Positions 1 to 8,612 of a stretch of 64,000 nucleotides of DNA are shown here, in pieces. How positions within the stretch are numbered: position 1 is the stretch's first letter; the number at the start of each line of letters is the position of its first letter. The stretch spans positions 62,001-126,000 of the forward strand of contig NZ_BMHH01000008.1 of NCBI RefSeq assembly GCF_014640615.1. Reading direction: 5' to 3'. The translations under genes were made by a program, and so were the position numbers. Source of the DNA: Paramesorhizobium endophyticum. GTDB taxonomy: Bacteria; Pseudomonadota; Alphaproteobacteria; Rhizobiales; Rhizobiaceae. Under the pieces are notes generated by a model. The model had not been told where the DNA came from. It worked only from the letters and a program-made list of their open reading frames with translations, and did not search any database.

Positions 1-1865
1 ACAATCTGCAGTTCGCCTTTGCGTGTCAGCCACGCCGCATAATAGCGGCGTTGACCTTCTGCCCGCAGGACGAGGCCTCCGTGATCGCCAAGATGCAGCA
101 TCAGGTCGGCTTCGACCACATAATCCGTCCAGTCACGCGTCCCCTGCAGGATCAGTCCCTCGCCGCGGTTCTGGCTGATACGGAAGTCCTGCGGAAAATG
201 CTTTGAGAAGAAGTGAACGTTGCTGACCCACGCCTTGCGCCAGAAATCACCCGTTCCCGAAGGCCGACGGAATGTCACATTGGGGCAGCCGTCCCAGGAA
301 AGGGCTTCCAGCAGCACCCGGCCATCGCTGCGGCCTTCCGGCGTGGTTAAGACCACGCCGACTTCGGCGATCGGCTGGCTACCGGTCTCCGGCACGATCC
401 AAGTGAGCTCGGCTGACGGCCCTGTTCCCAGGAGAACCGGGGTCGGCATGTCGACATCAACGAGTTCGTCGCTGCCGTCATAATGGCGGATGCGCAGCCT
501 CGCCTCGACCGTGCCGCGATTGCCGGCCTCCGCCCTGATCCTGGCTCTAAGCGTCTGACCCGCGTGGATGCGCGGGCTTGCCATCAGATCATAGGTACGC
601 ATGCCCTTGACCTCCTGGGGCGTGAAGACCGGTGTCGTCGCGGCGGCCTCACGACCGGGGGCGAGCGCTGAAAAGTCGATCGCCAGCGCCTCCCCGGTGC
701 CATGCACCTTGAGGTCCGGCAGGCTTGTCAGGCTTTTCTGCGGGCGAAAGCCTTGGACAGAGCCAGGCAGCGAGAAATGGAACTGTGCCCCACCTTTCGG
801 CGCGGCAAGCGGCTCCTCGTCTGCAAGCTTGCGGCCGAGATTGGCAAGCCACAGCGAAATTTCTACCGCATCGGTAATCGACCGGCCGCCGTCGGCCGTC
901 GAGATGTAAAGGCGGTCTGCGACCGGCCCGCGCCAGTCCGGACCGGCCTCCAGACCGTCGAGTCCGAGCATGATGCCATGCAGGCAACCGAGATTGCCGG
1001 CATTGCAATCCGTATCCCAGCCGGAGGTGTTGACGATCATCTGGCCACGCTGGAAATCGTGCGGCGCATGCAGCAGCGCCATGATCATCAGCGCATGATT
1101 GGGCACGACATGGCAGTTGCCCGGATATTTGTCGTAACCGTAATTGTCCTCGATCTTCTGGCGTGTCGCCTGCCAGTCCTCGTTGCCCGAGGTCCATTGC
1201 CGGATATCGGCGATCAGTCTGGCAATCAGGCTGTCCTTCGGGATGAAGGAGAGACCGGTGTCGAGAAGATGGTCGACGTCGCGGCTGACAAAGGCCTCCG
1301 CCTCCATCGCCGCCCAGAGCACGGCGGCGTGGACCGCCTCGCCATCATGGCTTACGGAACCTGCGGCACGCGCAAGCTTGGCCGCCTGGGCCGGATTTCC
1401 CGGAGAGATGAGCGCCCAGCCGTCGATGAATATCTGCGCGCCGATCTGTTCAGCAACGGTTGCGCCGTTTGTTTCGATCGAGCCGGAGGCAGGTGCGGGA
1501 ATGCCCCGCGCCAGATTGAGCCAGGCAGTGTGCTCGGTGGAATTTCCGGCGCCGCCCCACCAGAGGATCGAGCGCTCCTCGATGATGTAGTTGAGCCAGG
1601 CGCGACCGATATCCTCCGCCGAAAGTTCAGGCGAAATGCCGTAATCGTCGAGAGCGCGTGGGAAGGCGAACGTGCCAGCTACGTCGTCGTCGGTGACCAC
1701 CAGCGGGTCGCCGAGTTGCTCGTTGACGTAATAGGTGATCGGGCCGAGCTTTTCGAGAATGTCCCGGTAGCGCCAGTTTTCAAACGGTCGTCCGAGATAG
1801 ACGCCGATCAGCTTGCCGAGCACGCCGGCATAAACGCGGGTTTGGTAGTCTGAGGGAATGGACAT
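1..1865 (-). CDS. ADP-ribosylglycohydrolase-family protein with C-terminal beta-sandwich-like domain (3' end outside window)
   Basis: At least 621 residues are visible; the stop lies beyond position 1. The start ATG (1863-1865) follows a GGAG-like ribosome site, 13 bases after the upstream permease stop. Residues about 10-350 carry the ADP-ribosylglycohydrolase (ARH/DraG) signature: a TDDD acidic motif at 58-61 and GWDTDCNAGN at about 282-291, the usual Mg-binding Asp set. The last 200 or so residues are outside that fold and read like a lectin/LamG-type domain, which is my inference. It ends a LacI-regulated sugar-importer operon, so it probably hydrolyses a glycosidic or N-ribosidic bond in the imported compound rather than a protein modification. 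The substrate is unknown. Confidence 0.8.
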   Translation of the reverse strand, partial: MSIPSDYQTRVYAGVLGKLIGVYLGRPFENWRYRDILEKLGPITYYVNEQLGDPLVVTDDDVAGTFAFPRALDDYGISPELSAEDIGRAWLNYIIEERSILWWGGAGNSTEHTAWLNLARGIPAPASGSIETNGATVAEQIGAQIFIDGWALISPGNPAQAAKLARAAGSVSHDGEAVHAAVLWAAMEAEAFVSRDVDHLLDTGLSFIPKDSLIARLIADIRQWTSGNEDWQATRQKIEDNYGYDKYPGNCHVVPNHALMIMALLHAPHDFQRGQMIVNTSGWDTDCNAGNLGCLHGIMLGLDGLEAGPDWRGPVADRLYISTADGGRSITDAVEISLWLANLGRKLADEEPLAAPKGGAQFHFSLPGSVQGFRPQKSLTSLPDLKVHGTGEALAIDFSALAPGREAAATTPVFTPQEVKGMRTYDLMASPRIHAGQTLRARIRAEAGNRGTVEARLRIRHYDGSDELVDVDMPTPVLLGTGPSAELTWIVPETGSQPIAEVGVVLTTPEGRSDGRVLLEALSWDGCPNVTFRRPSGTGDFWRKAWVSNVHFFSKHFPQDFRISQNRGEGLILQGTRDWTDYVVEADLMLHLGDHGGLVLRAEGQRRYYAAWLTRKGELQI

Positions 1866-1878
1866 GGGAGACTCCTTG

Positions 1879-2712
1879 TCAGCCCTTCACCGAGCCGCCG
1901 GCCATGCCTTCGATAAAACGGCGCTGCAGCAGGATGAAGAGGATTACGATCGGTAGAATGATGATGAGGGCGGCGGCCATGATCTCACCCCAGTCGGACG
2001 AGTACTGGCCGGACAATAGGAAGAAGGAGACGACCGCGGTCAGCCGCTCCTGCCCTTGGAGGAATGTCGTGGCGATCAGAAATTCATTCCAGGAATAAAG
2101 GCCGATGATCAGCGCCACCGTCAGGATTCCGGGCGAAACGATCGGCAGGAAGACGCGGCGAAAAACCTGCCAGGGGGTCGCCCCGTCGATCAGCGCTGCC
2201 TCTTCAAGTTCGCGCGGAACCGCCAGGAAATAAGTCCTCAACAGCATGATCGCGAAGGGAGAATAGATCGCGGTGTAGATGAACGACACCGCGATCGGAT
2301 TGTTGATCAGGCCAAAGCGCGCAAAGCCGAAATAGAGCGGAAAGAGGAAGAGTTGGATCGGCGCCGTTGTGCTGGCGAGCAGGTAGAAGGTCAGGATCTT
2401 CCAGGTCTTGATCTTGCGCCGGGCCAGAACATAGGCCGTCAGCGAGCCCGTCGTGCAGACCAGCACGATCGTCAGACCGGTCAGCATCGCTGAATTGAGC
2501 AGGGTGCGACCGAAATTGGCATCGCTCCAAGCGCGTGTGAAGTTGTCCCAGCGCAATTGCGAGGGCAAGGCGAGCGGGTTCTGCACAATTTCGGCGGAAG
2601 GTTTCACGGAATTGAGCACGAGCATCACGATCGGGAACAGCGCAATCACCAGCAGCACGGCGAGCGTGCTGTAGACGAGCGTCAGGGTCAGGCGGCTTTC
2701 GGTCATTCTCAT
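1879..2712 (-). CDS. sugar ABC transporter permease, MalG/CUT1 type
   Basis: 277 residues with about six hydrophobic segments and an EAA loop (EEAALIDGATPW, about residues 190-200), which docks the ATPase. It is the second inner-membrane subunit of a CUT1 carbohydrate importer. Its ATG overlaps the stop of the MalF-type partner by four bases (ATGA, 2709-2712), so the two are probably translationally coupled. No ATPase gene is present in this operon; the subunit must borrow one, perhaps the MalK-type protein encoded at 20457. Confidence 0.92.
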   Translation of the reverse strand: MRMTESRLTLTLVYSTLAVLLVIALFPIVMLVLNSVKPSAEIVQNPLALPSQLRWDNFTRAWSDANFGRTLLNSAMLTGLTIVLVCTTGSLTAYVLARRKIKTWKILTFYLLASTTAPIQLFLFPLYFGFARFGLINNPIAVSFIYTAIYSPFAIMLLRTYFLAVPRELEEAALIDGATPWQVFRRVFLPIVSPGILTVALIIGLYSWNEFLIATTFLQGQERLTAVVSFFLLSGQYSSDWGEIMAAALIIILPIVILFILLQRRFIEGMAGGSVKG

Positions 2713-3554
2713 TGGTCGAATTCCTTCGCCTGTGAGCGGATGTAAAAGATCGTCGCCGCAAGCCCGAACAGACTGATAACCACGGAGATCGCGGCTGCCT
2801 TGCCGACGGCGAGGTCGTAGAACGCCGAACGGTAGGCGAAAGTCGACAGCACTTCCGAGGAAAAAGCCGGCCCGCCCTGCGTCAGGATGTAGACGAAGTC
2901 GAACACCAGGAACGACCAGATCACAGTCATGATCATCATCAGCGTGATCGTGGGACGGATGCCCGGCAACAGCACGTAGCGGACAGTCTGGAAGAAGGTC
3001 GCACCCTCAACGCGCGCTGCCTCGATCTGCTCCGCCGGAACCTGGCGAAGCGCGGCGAAGAAGATCACGCAGAGGAATCCCCACCAGTGCCAGAGATCGA
3101 CGACCGCGATGCCATAGAGCGCGCTCGAGGTCTCGGTCAAAGGATTGGCCACGTCGAGCCCCATGCGCTGCAGCAGTCCGGTAATGCCCGTGACCGGCGA
3201 ATAGATCATGCCCTGCCAGACCCGACCGGTGATCGCTGTCGCGATGATCACCGGCAGGAAATAAACCACCTGGAAGAAATTCGATCCCCGGCGGGCGATC
3301 AGCATCATCGTCGCGGCGAGCAGACCCATTGCGATCGGCACCGTCAAGAAGATCGCGGTCCAGATAATGTTGTTGGTGAGCGCGGTCCAGAAGACCCGAT
3401 CGGTCCACAACTCACGAAAATTGTCGAGCCCGACAAAGACCGGATCGCTGATCCCGTCCCACTGAAAAAAAGCAAGTACGATGGTCAGCATGGCCGGTAT
3501 GGCGATGATAACGACGTTGATGAGAAGTGTCGGCAAGACAAAGAGGCGATGCAT
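2709..3554 (-). CDS. sugar ABC transporter permease, MalF/CUT1 type
   Basis: 281 residues from the ATG at 3554, chosen because it has an AAAGGT ribosome site and because the protein starts directly with a hydrophobic helix; the frame stays open 45 bases further upstream. About six membrane segments and an EAA-type loop (IEAARVEGATFF) mark it as the first permease of the CUT1 importer whose binding protein lies just upstream. It overlaps the MalG-type gene by four bases. Confidence 0.92.
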   Translation of the reverse strand: MHRLFVLPTLLINVVIIAIPAMLTIVLAFFQWDGISDPVFVGLDNFRELWTDRVFWTALTNNIIWTAIFLTVPIAMGLLAATMMLIARRGSNFFQVVYFLPVIIATAITGRVWQGMIYSPVTGITGLLQRMGLDVANPLTETSSALYGIAVVDLWHWWGFLCVIFFAALRQVPAEQIEAARVEGATFFQTVRYVLLPGIRPTITLMMIMTVIWSFLVFDFVYILTQGGPAFSSEVLSTFAYRSAFYDLAVGKAAAISVVISLFGLAATIFYIRSQAKEFDQ

Positions 3555-3642
3555 AGTGATACCTTTGCAGGTTGGCGAAGCCCGTTGCTCCCGCTGCATG
3601 GGTGGGAAGAGCGAGGACGGCGCGCCTAGCAGGATCGCGCAA

Positions 3643-4947
3643 TCAGCGCGCCGGCACGGCTGGTGCCTTGCCCGACTGCTTCTCCTTCTGGAACGTCGCG
3701 TCCAGCTTGGCGAGATAGTCGGCGGTGGTGGTGCGCTTCAGCCAGACCTCCTCGATGCCGTTTATCAGGTAGCTATCGGTCGCCGGCGGGAGAAAAGTCC
3801 ATGTGGTGTAACCGTAGTTGCCGTCGGCAACGGATGAGGCGAGAGTCTTCATGGCATCGGTGAAGAGCGGAGCGACGCTGCCCGCCATCTTCACCTGGCT
3901 GAGATCCTTCAGCGGGATGTTCCACTCACCCTGCCAGGCCGAGTTCATCGATCCGTAAACTGCGGGGGTGAAAATGAAGTCGATGACCGAAGCTGCGCCG
4001 TCCGGTTGCCGGGCCTTGGAGGCGATTGAGAACGTCGAGCCGATGCCGAGCGGAAAGACCGGATCGCCGCTTGCGCTCGGGAAGCCGACAAACCCGGCTG
4101 TCGCGCCGCTTTTGCCGAAATAGGTATCGACATTGTGGAACTGCCAGGTGCCGCTCGGCATCATCGCCGCACGGCCCGAGGCCAGCATGTCGGCCGTCTG
4201 TTCGCTGCTTGTGAGCGAGAAGTAATTCTTGCCGAAATAACCCTTCTGCCACCATTGATCGAGCGTATTGATTGCCTTGACGAAAGGTTCGGATGTCCAG
4301 GGAATCTCGCCGCGCAGCGCCTTGTTGAGATTGTCGGGCCCAGCGACCGCATTGAGCGCCAGCGTCACAAACCATTCATTGGCGCCACGCCAGTCAGCAT
4401 TGCCGGCGGCGAATGGCGTGATGTTTTCCTTGAGCATCTGGTCGGCGAGTGTTTCAAGCTCTGCAAGGGTCTTCGGGGCTTTCCAGCCGTGCTTGTCGAA
4501 CAACGACTTGTTGTAGAACAGACCGAGCGTCTCGTAGGTTTTTGGCAAAGCATAGAGCTTACCGTCATAGCGCCCCATCTCCAGAAAGACGGGCAGAATT
4601 CGATCGGTCCAGGCGAATTTGGCGGCATAATCGTCGAGCGGGAGGAGTTGCCCGGATTGCGCCATCGGCGCCACGTAGCTCGGGCCCGCCGTATAGACCA
4701 CATCCGGGCCGTTGCCGGATAGCAGGGCGACGCGCAACTGCTTGTCGAGTTCGCTGCCGCGATAGTCAATTACCAGATTGTAGCTCGACTGTGACGCGTT
4801 GAATGGCCCGACGATATTGTCCTGGATCAGCTTCTGCTGGTCCGGCGTGGCCTGTTCGTACCACCAGGTGACGCGTTCCTGGGCGGCGGCGATCTGGGCC
4901 GTGCCGGCGAGAATGACGGCGGCTGCAAGCAGTTTCATCGTGTTCAT
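3643..4947 (-). CDS. extracellular sugar-binding protein, CUT1 ABC transporter
   Basis: 434 residues with a Sec signal peptide (hydrophobic core at about 5-18, AAAQ cleavage region at about 19-23) followed by a family-1 solute-binding fold. The GGAGGAA ribosome site is five to six bases upstream of the ATG. It is the periplasmic receptor for the permeases at 2709-3554 and 1879-2712, and follows the lacI gene by 21 bases. The substrate is presumably a glycoside processed by the ADP-ribosylglycohydrolase-family enzyme at the end of the operon. Confidence 0.92.
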   Translation of the reverse strand: MNTMKLLAAAVILAGTAQIAAAQERVTWWYEQATPDQQKLIQDNIVGPFNASQSSYNLVIDYRGSELDKQLRVALLSGNGPDVVYTAGPSYVAPMAQSGQLLPLDDYAAKFAWTDRILPVFLEMGRYDGKLYALPKTYETLGLFYNKSLFDKHGWKAPKTLAELETLADQMLKENITPFAAGNADWRGANEWFVTLALNAVAGPDNLNKALRGEIPWTSEPFVKAINTLDQWWQKGYFGKNYFSLTSSEQTADMLASGRAAMMPSGTWQFHNVDTYFGKSGATAGFVGFPSASGDPVFPLGIGSTFSIASKARQPDGAASVIDFIFTPAVYGSMNSAWQGEWNIPLKDLSQVKMAGSVAPLFTDAMKTLASSVADGNYGYTTWTFLPPATDSYLINGIEEVWLKRTTTADYLAKLDATFQKEKQSGKAPAVPAR

Positions 4948-4968
4948 TGAAGTTCCTCCCTTTATTGG

Positions 4969-6000
4969 TCATTGGTCCGGCTGTTCTGCCGGTGGAGCGA
5001 CGGAAGCCCGGATGACGAGCTCAAAGGACATTTCCTCGGCCCGACCGGGATCGGATCGGCCATTGGCCAGGCGTTCAAGCAGAATCTTAGCCGCCCGCGC
5101 ACCAAGTCTGTCCTGAAACTGCGCTACAGTGGTCAGGGCCGGCGTGACCAGGGCCGACGCCAGAATGTCGTCGAAACCGGCGACTGAAATATCTTCGGGT
5201 ATGCGGAGCCCACGCGCGACCAGCCCCTGCATGACCCCGATCGCCATGAGATCGTTAGCGGCGATGATCGCGGTTGGGCGTTGGGCTGCAACAAGAAGCC
5301 GGTCGACCACGTCGCGCCCGGCCTCGAGCGTGAAGGTCACCGCATCGAACGCCATCGGATCGGCGCCGATTGATGCCATTGCATCAAGATAGCCCTGAAG
5401 GCGAAACCGTTGCGGACCGCCGGGCGCTGCGATCATCGCGATACGACGATGGCCGAGATTGATCAGATGCCGTGTCAGTTTCAACGCCGCCGTTAAATTG
5501 TCTATGAACAGGTCGTCGATCGGCAGCGGTCCTCCGCTCTTCCGGCTGGCTTCGATGCGAACAACGGGTACACCCGCCTTGCCAAGCGGCTCCAAATCTT
5601 TCGCACCCAGATTGAAGAACACGCCAACGACACCGTCGAAACGCCCTTGCCGCGCCGCCATGACGACCTGCTTCTCATTGGCAGCCCTGCCCTCAGTGTC
5701 GATGGTGATAACTTCGTATCCGGCTGCACGCGCCACCTTTTGCACTGCAACGACAAGCGAAGGATAAAAGGGATTGGCGAGATCCGGCACAACGCAGGCA
5801 ATTACGCGGGTGCGTTGCGTGCGCAACGCCTGAGCAAAATGGTTGGGCTGATAGCCGAGATCGGCAATCGCCGCCTCGATCCGTTCGGCGGTTTCCGGCG
5901 CCACTTTGTCACGCCCCCCATTCAGCACGAGAGACACGGTCGCTTGGGCGACGCCCGCCCGCTCCGCGACTTCCCTTTGGGTGGCTCTTTTACCCGACAC
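4969..6000 (-). CDS. LacI-family transcriptional regulator
   Basis: 343 residues from a GTG at 6000. A TTG at 6030 in the same frame would add ten residues, but the GTG gives the usual LacI start just before the helix-turn-helix ([22 protein letters not shown] is 22 residues long, at about residues 7-28) and leaves two operator-like sites free upstream. A periplasmic-binding-protein-like effector domain follows. It is the first gene of the minus-strand operon with the sugar-binding protein, so it probably represses its own operon and is released by the imported sugar. Confidence 0.9.
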   Translation of the reverse strand: MSGKRATQREVAERAGVAQATVSLVLNGGRDKVAPETAERIEAAIADLGYQPNHFAQALRTQRTRVIACVVPDLANPFYPSLVVAVQKVARAAGYEVITIDTEGRAANEKQVVMAARQGRFDGVVGVFFNLGAKDLEPLGKAGVPVVRIEASRKSGGPLPIDDLFIDNLTAALKLTRHLINLGHRRIAMIAAPGGPQRFRLQGYLDAMASIGADPMAFDAVTFTLEAGRDVVDRLLVAAQRPTAIIAANDLMAIGVMQGLVARGLRIPEDISVAGFDDILASALVTPALTTVAQFQDRLGARAAKILLERLANGRSDPGRAEEMSFELVIRASVAPPAEQPDQ

Positions 6001-6017
6001 GGCAACATTTACCTCAT

Positions 6018-6050
6018 TGATACGTAGCAATAGCCTACTGATACGTATCG
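6018..6050. promoter_or_regulatory. LacI-type operator candidates upstream of the lacI gene
   Basis: GATACGTATC at 6040-6049 is a perfect ten-base palindrome; a partial copy, TGATACGTAG, lies at 6018-6027. Both are 18-50 bases upstream of the GTG start. Their symmetry around a central CG fits LacI-family operators. Autoregulation is inferred. Confidence 0.5.
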
Positions 6051-6106
6051 ATTTGTCAATAACCCTTCACATTCGGCATTCGTGCTTCTAAACTGACGGT
6101 CGCTAA

Positions 6107-6346
6107 TCAACGAGAAGCGGTTATTCTCTGCCATCTCGGGAACGCATGGGGAAGTTGCGGGACCGTCCGCGAAAACTCATGACCATGTAGCGCATCGAGT
6201 CCGATGAGATCGAAGCGCAATTGCGAAGCCTCGACGCCGATGGCTTTCAAGCGCGCCCGGGCGATGTCGAGAGCAAGTTCACCCCGCGCCCGCACGCCGG
6301 GGCCTGCATAGAAAATCTGCCAACTTGATGGAATGCTTCTTGCCAA
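6107..6346 (-). pseudogene. AtuA-like (DUF1446) protein fragment
   Basis: A 79-residue open stretch, beginning only with a TTG, contains IFYAGPGVRARGELA and LRFDLIGLDALHG, which resemble the internal part of acyclic-terpene-utilisation AtuA-family proteins (normally well over 400 residues). Both ends of the family are missing, so I read it as a remnant. It lies downstream of, and in the same direction as, the aldolase-fold gene at 6402, and may once have been the last gene of that operon. The family assignment is from memory of conserved motifs. Confidence 0.45.
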
Positions 6347-6401
6347 TCAGCCAAGTCTTCGGGGGAACGGCTGTAAGTGCATTCCGCTCCAAAGAAACAG
6401 C

Positions 6402-7670
6402 CTATCCGAAACGTGTCAGCATTTCGCCGGTGATGGCGCCCTTGTCGAGCACATGCACCATGCGCCAAAGGTGCAGGCATGTGCAGGGATGTGAAATGCC
6501 TAACTCGACGACGTCGCCCACCTTCAGATTGGCGTTCCCGAGCGCAACAAACGCATGCTGATCGTTGAGACGCGTCACGGCCGTCTCGGTCACATCCGTC
6601 TCCAGTTCGACGCCGCCGCGGAATATCCGCAGTACCCGCGGCAGGCCGGCATCGTGCGAGACGTCGCGCATGCCGATGCCGCAAATGGCCAATCCTGCCT
6701 CGGGGCACGACAGCACCTCGGCCCAGACCCGCAGCACCGGGCGGAAGGCGTTGGCCGCCAGGAAAGCGTCCATCTTGAAGCCGCGACGTGCATCCATGGC
6801 CCTGAAAGCGCGCTCGTAGAGCCCGTGATCGCCGAAGAGGATGGCTCCCGGCCGGATGACGAGATCGGCATTGCCGTCGGCTTTAACCGCATCGCCAAGC
6901 AACGCCACGACGCGGTCGAAATACATCGAGCCGCCGGCGCTTGCGATCAGGCGGCGCTGCGGGCCGACGGCCTGGCGCAGGCGGGCGAGCGCCTCGCCTT
7001 GCAAAATCATCAGGGCGTCGACGCGCCGGATTGCCTCGTCCGCCCCTCCGATCGCCGCCGCACCTTCATAGGCCGCCACGCCGGCGGCAAAGATCCCACC
7101 CTCCTTCTCCGCCAGGACGGCCGCATCGAGAACCCGTGAAAATGCGTCGATATCGCGGGCGCCCGCACGGCCCGCGCCTACTTCCATGAGTACCACCAGC
7201 GGGCGCGCCGGACGTGCGGCCTGCCACGCGTTAGCCAAGGCCTCCACGGCCTCCACCGAATCGGCGAACACCAAGAGTTCGACCTCCGGATGGTCGGCCG
7301 CCAGCCGCGCGAAACGGCGCGCCCCATGAATGCCGACCTCGTTGGCAAGTATGATGCGCCGGATGCCGGCGCCAATCATCACCGCCGCCTGGCGGACATC
7401 CGCCACCGTCACGCCCCAGCCGCCGGCCGCGATGAGATCGACTGCCAGTTCGGGAATCATCGCCGTCTTCACATGCGGCGCGAGCAGCGCGCCATGGCGC
7501 TCGCCGTACCGGATGATCGTGTCGCGGTTTGTCCGGTAGACATCCTGATCGAGCGTCAGCATGGGTAGCGGTAGTACACCGCTTTCCGGGCGCCGAGCAG
7601 CGCTCTTTTCCAGGGTTCCGACACCTTGGGATGGCACATTTTGAGGTGTGGCCTGCATCGTCATGTCCAT
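6402..7670 (-). CDS. D-threonine aldolase/alanine-racemase-fold PLP enzyme
   Basis: 422 residues from the ATG at 7670; ATGs at 7664 and 7658 are alternatives. The frame is open much further upstream, but that part is antisense-like noise over the SDR gene. The N-terminal PLP barrel has the Schiff-base lysine in PHVKTAM (K68). The C-terminal domain ends with SHPCTC, the His/Cys metal-site motif of D-threonine aldolases and DSD1-type D-serine dehydratases. It probably cleaves or dehydrates a D-3-hydroxy-amino acid. It is the last intact gene of the GntR-CUT2-lactonase-SDR operon. Confidence 0.82.
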   Translation of the reverse strand: MDMTMQATPQNVPSQGVGTLEKSAARRPESGVLPLPMLTLDQDVYRTNRDTIIRYGERHGALLAPHVKTAMIPELAVDLIAAGGWGVTVADVRQAAVMIGAGIRRIILANEVGIHGARRFARLAADHPEVELLVFADSVEAVEALANAWQAARPARPLVVLMEVGAGRAGARDIDAFSRVLDAAVLAEKEGGIFAAGVAAYEGAAAIGGADEAIRRVDALMILQGEALARLRQAVGPQRRLIASAGGSMYFDRVVALLGDAVKADGNADLVIRPGAILFGDHGLYERAFRAMDARRGFKMDAFLAANAFRPVLRVWAEVLSCPEAGLAICGIGMRDVSHDAGLPRVLRIFRGGVELETDVTETAVTRLNDQHAFVALGNANLKVGDVVELGISHPCTCLHLWRMVHVLDKGAITGEMLTRFG

Positions 7671-7705
7671 GTTGGGTTTCGTTGCGCGTGGCAAGGCGCG
7701 CGCCG

Positions 7706-8497
7706 CTATGCCGTGCTTTTCGGATATCCTGCGGGGTACTCGCGCAGCGTAAGACCGCCATCCACCGTCAGCGTCTGACCCGTGATATACCCTGCCCGCT
7801 CGGACGCAAGGAAGGTCACGGCCTCGGCGATATCCGCAGGTGATGCAAAACGGCCCAGCGGAATATACGCTTCCACCGCCGCCTTGAACTCGGCATCGTA
7901 CATCGGACCAGCACCCTCGGTCATCACATGGCCCGGCTCGACTGCGTTCACCGAGATCCCGAAGGAGGCCAGTTCGAGCGCGGCGGCGCGAACGAACCCG
8001 TTGATGCCAGCCTTGGTAGAGGCGTAATGCGCCATGCCGGCGATCGCCGTGCGGTTTCCGGTGATGGAGGAGGAGGCGACGATGCGACCGTAGCGCTGGC
8101 GCTTCATCGCCGGCAGGCACGCCTTCACAGCCAGGAACACGCCCTTGAGGTTCACCGACATCAGCCGGTCCCAGAGCGCCTCCTCCATCGTGTCGAGCGG
8201 CGCGCTGTCGAAGATGGCGGCGTTGGGGCATAGCACATCGATGCTTCCGAACGCCGCAAGCGCCTCGGCGGCGACGCGCTCCATATCGGCAGCGGAAGAA
8301 ACATCCGCCATCGCCGTCAGCAGCGGACGATCTGCTCCGATCCGCATGCGCGCGGAGCCGAGCGCATCGGCATCGCGGTCGATGATGACGACCGCCGCGC
8401 CGTCATCCGAAAGCTTGCGCGCGATGGCGAAGCCGATCCCGCGCGCGCCGCCGGTGACGATCGCCACCCTGCCCTGCTGCTGTTTTCCTTCGGACAT
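7706..8497 (-). CDS. SDR-family NAD(P)-dependent oxidoreductase
   Basis: 263 residues. The ATG at 8497 is preferred over 8515 because a GGGAGG ribosome site lies ten bases before it. It shows the Rossmann motif TGGARGIG near the N-terminus, catalytic SSS and YASTK residues at the expected spacing, and a C-terminal ITGQTLTVDGG. The usual NNAG is PNAA here. The operon position between a lactonase and a PLP enzyme suggests oxidation of a hydroxyl on the imported compound; the substrate cannot be read from sequence. Confidence 0.9.
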   Translation of the reverse strand: MSEGKQQQGRVAIVTGGARGIGFAIARKLSDDGAAVVIIDRDADALGSARMRIGADRPLLTAMADVSSAADMERVAAEALAAFGSIDVLCPNAAIFDSAPLDTMEEALWDRLMSVNLKGVFLAVKACLPAMKRQRYGRIVASSSITGNRTAIAGMAHYASTKAGINGFVRAAALELASFGISVNAVEPGHVMTEGAGPMYDAEFKAAVEAYIPLGRFASPADIAEAVTFLASERAGYITGQTLTVDGGLTLREYPAGYPKSTA

Positions 8498-8514
8498 AGG
8501 CCACAAGCCTCCCA

Positions 8515-8612
8515 AAGCAATCCCAGGAAAGCGGAACCGATTTTCCGTCCGGAGTTGCGTGAAATCAAAAGCTTAGATCATCTCCGCGCTTCCGCGAAAC
8601 GCTGAAAGCGAT
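8515..8612. repeat. Rhizobiales-type intergenic palindromic repeat (RIME-like)
   Basis: The gap between the lactonase and SDR genes contains AAGCGGAACCGATTTTCCG, then CGGAGTTGCG, CAAAAGCTTAGA and a CGCGAAACGCTGAAAGCG segment. This order matches my recollection of the RIME-type mosaic repeat scattered between genes in rhizobia and relatives. It has local dyad symmetry and may affect transcript stability between the two genes. Confidence 0.45.

Noticed and set aside
702-1853. 383-codon open frame on plus
   Set aside because: It lies antisense to the ADP-ribosylglycohydrolase-family gene, has no family motifs, and arises from high GC third positions.
7671-8231. N-terminal extension of the aldolase-fold protein
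   Set aside because: The frame is open but Arg/Gly-rich and overlaps the SDR gene in another frame; the enzyme family starts near 7670.
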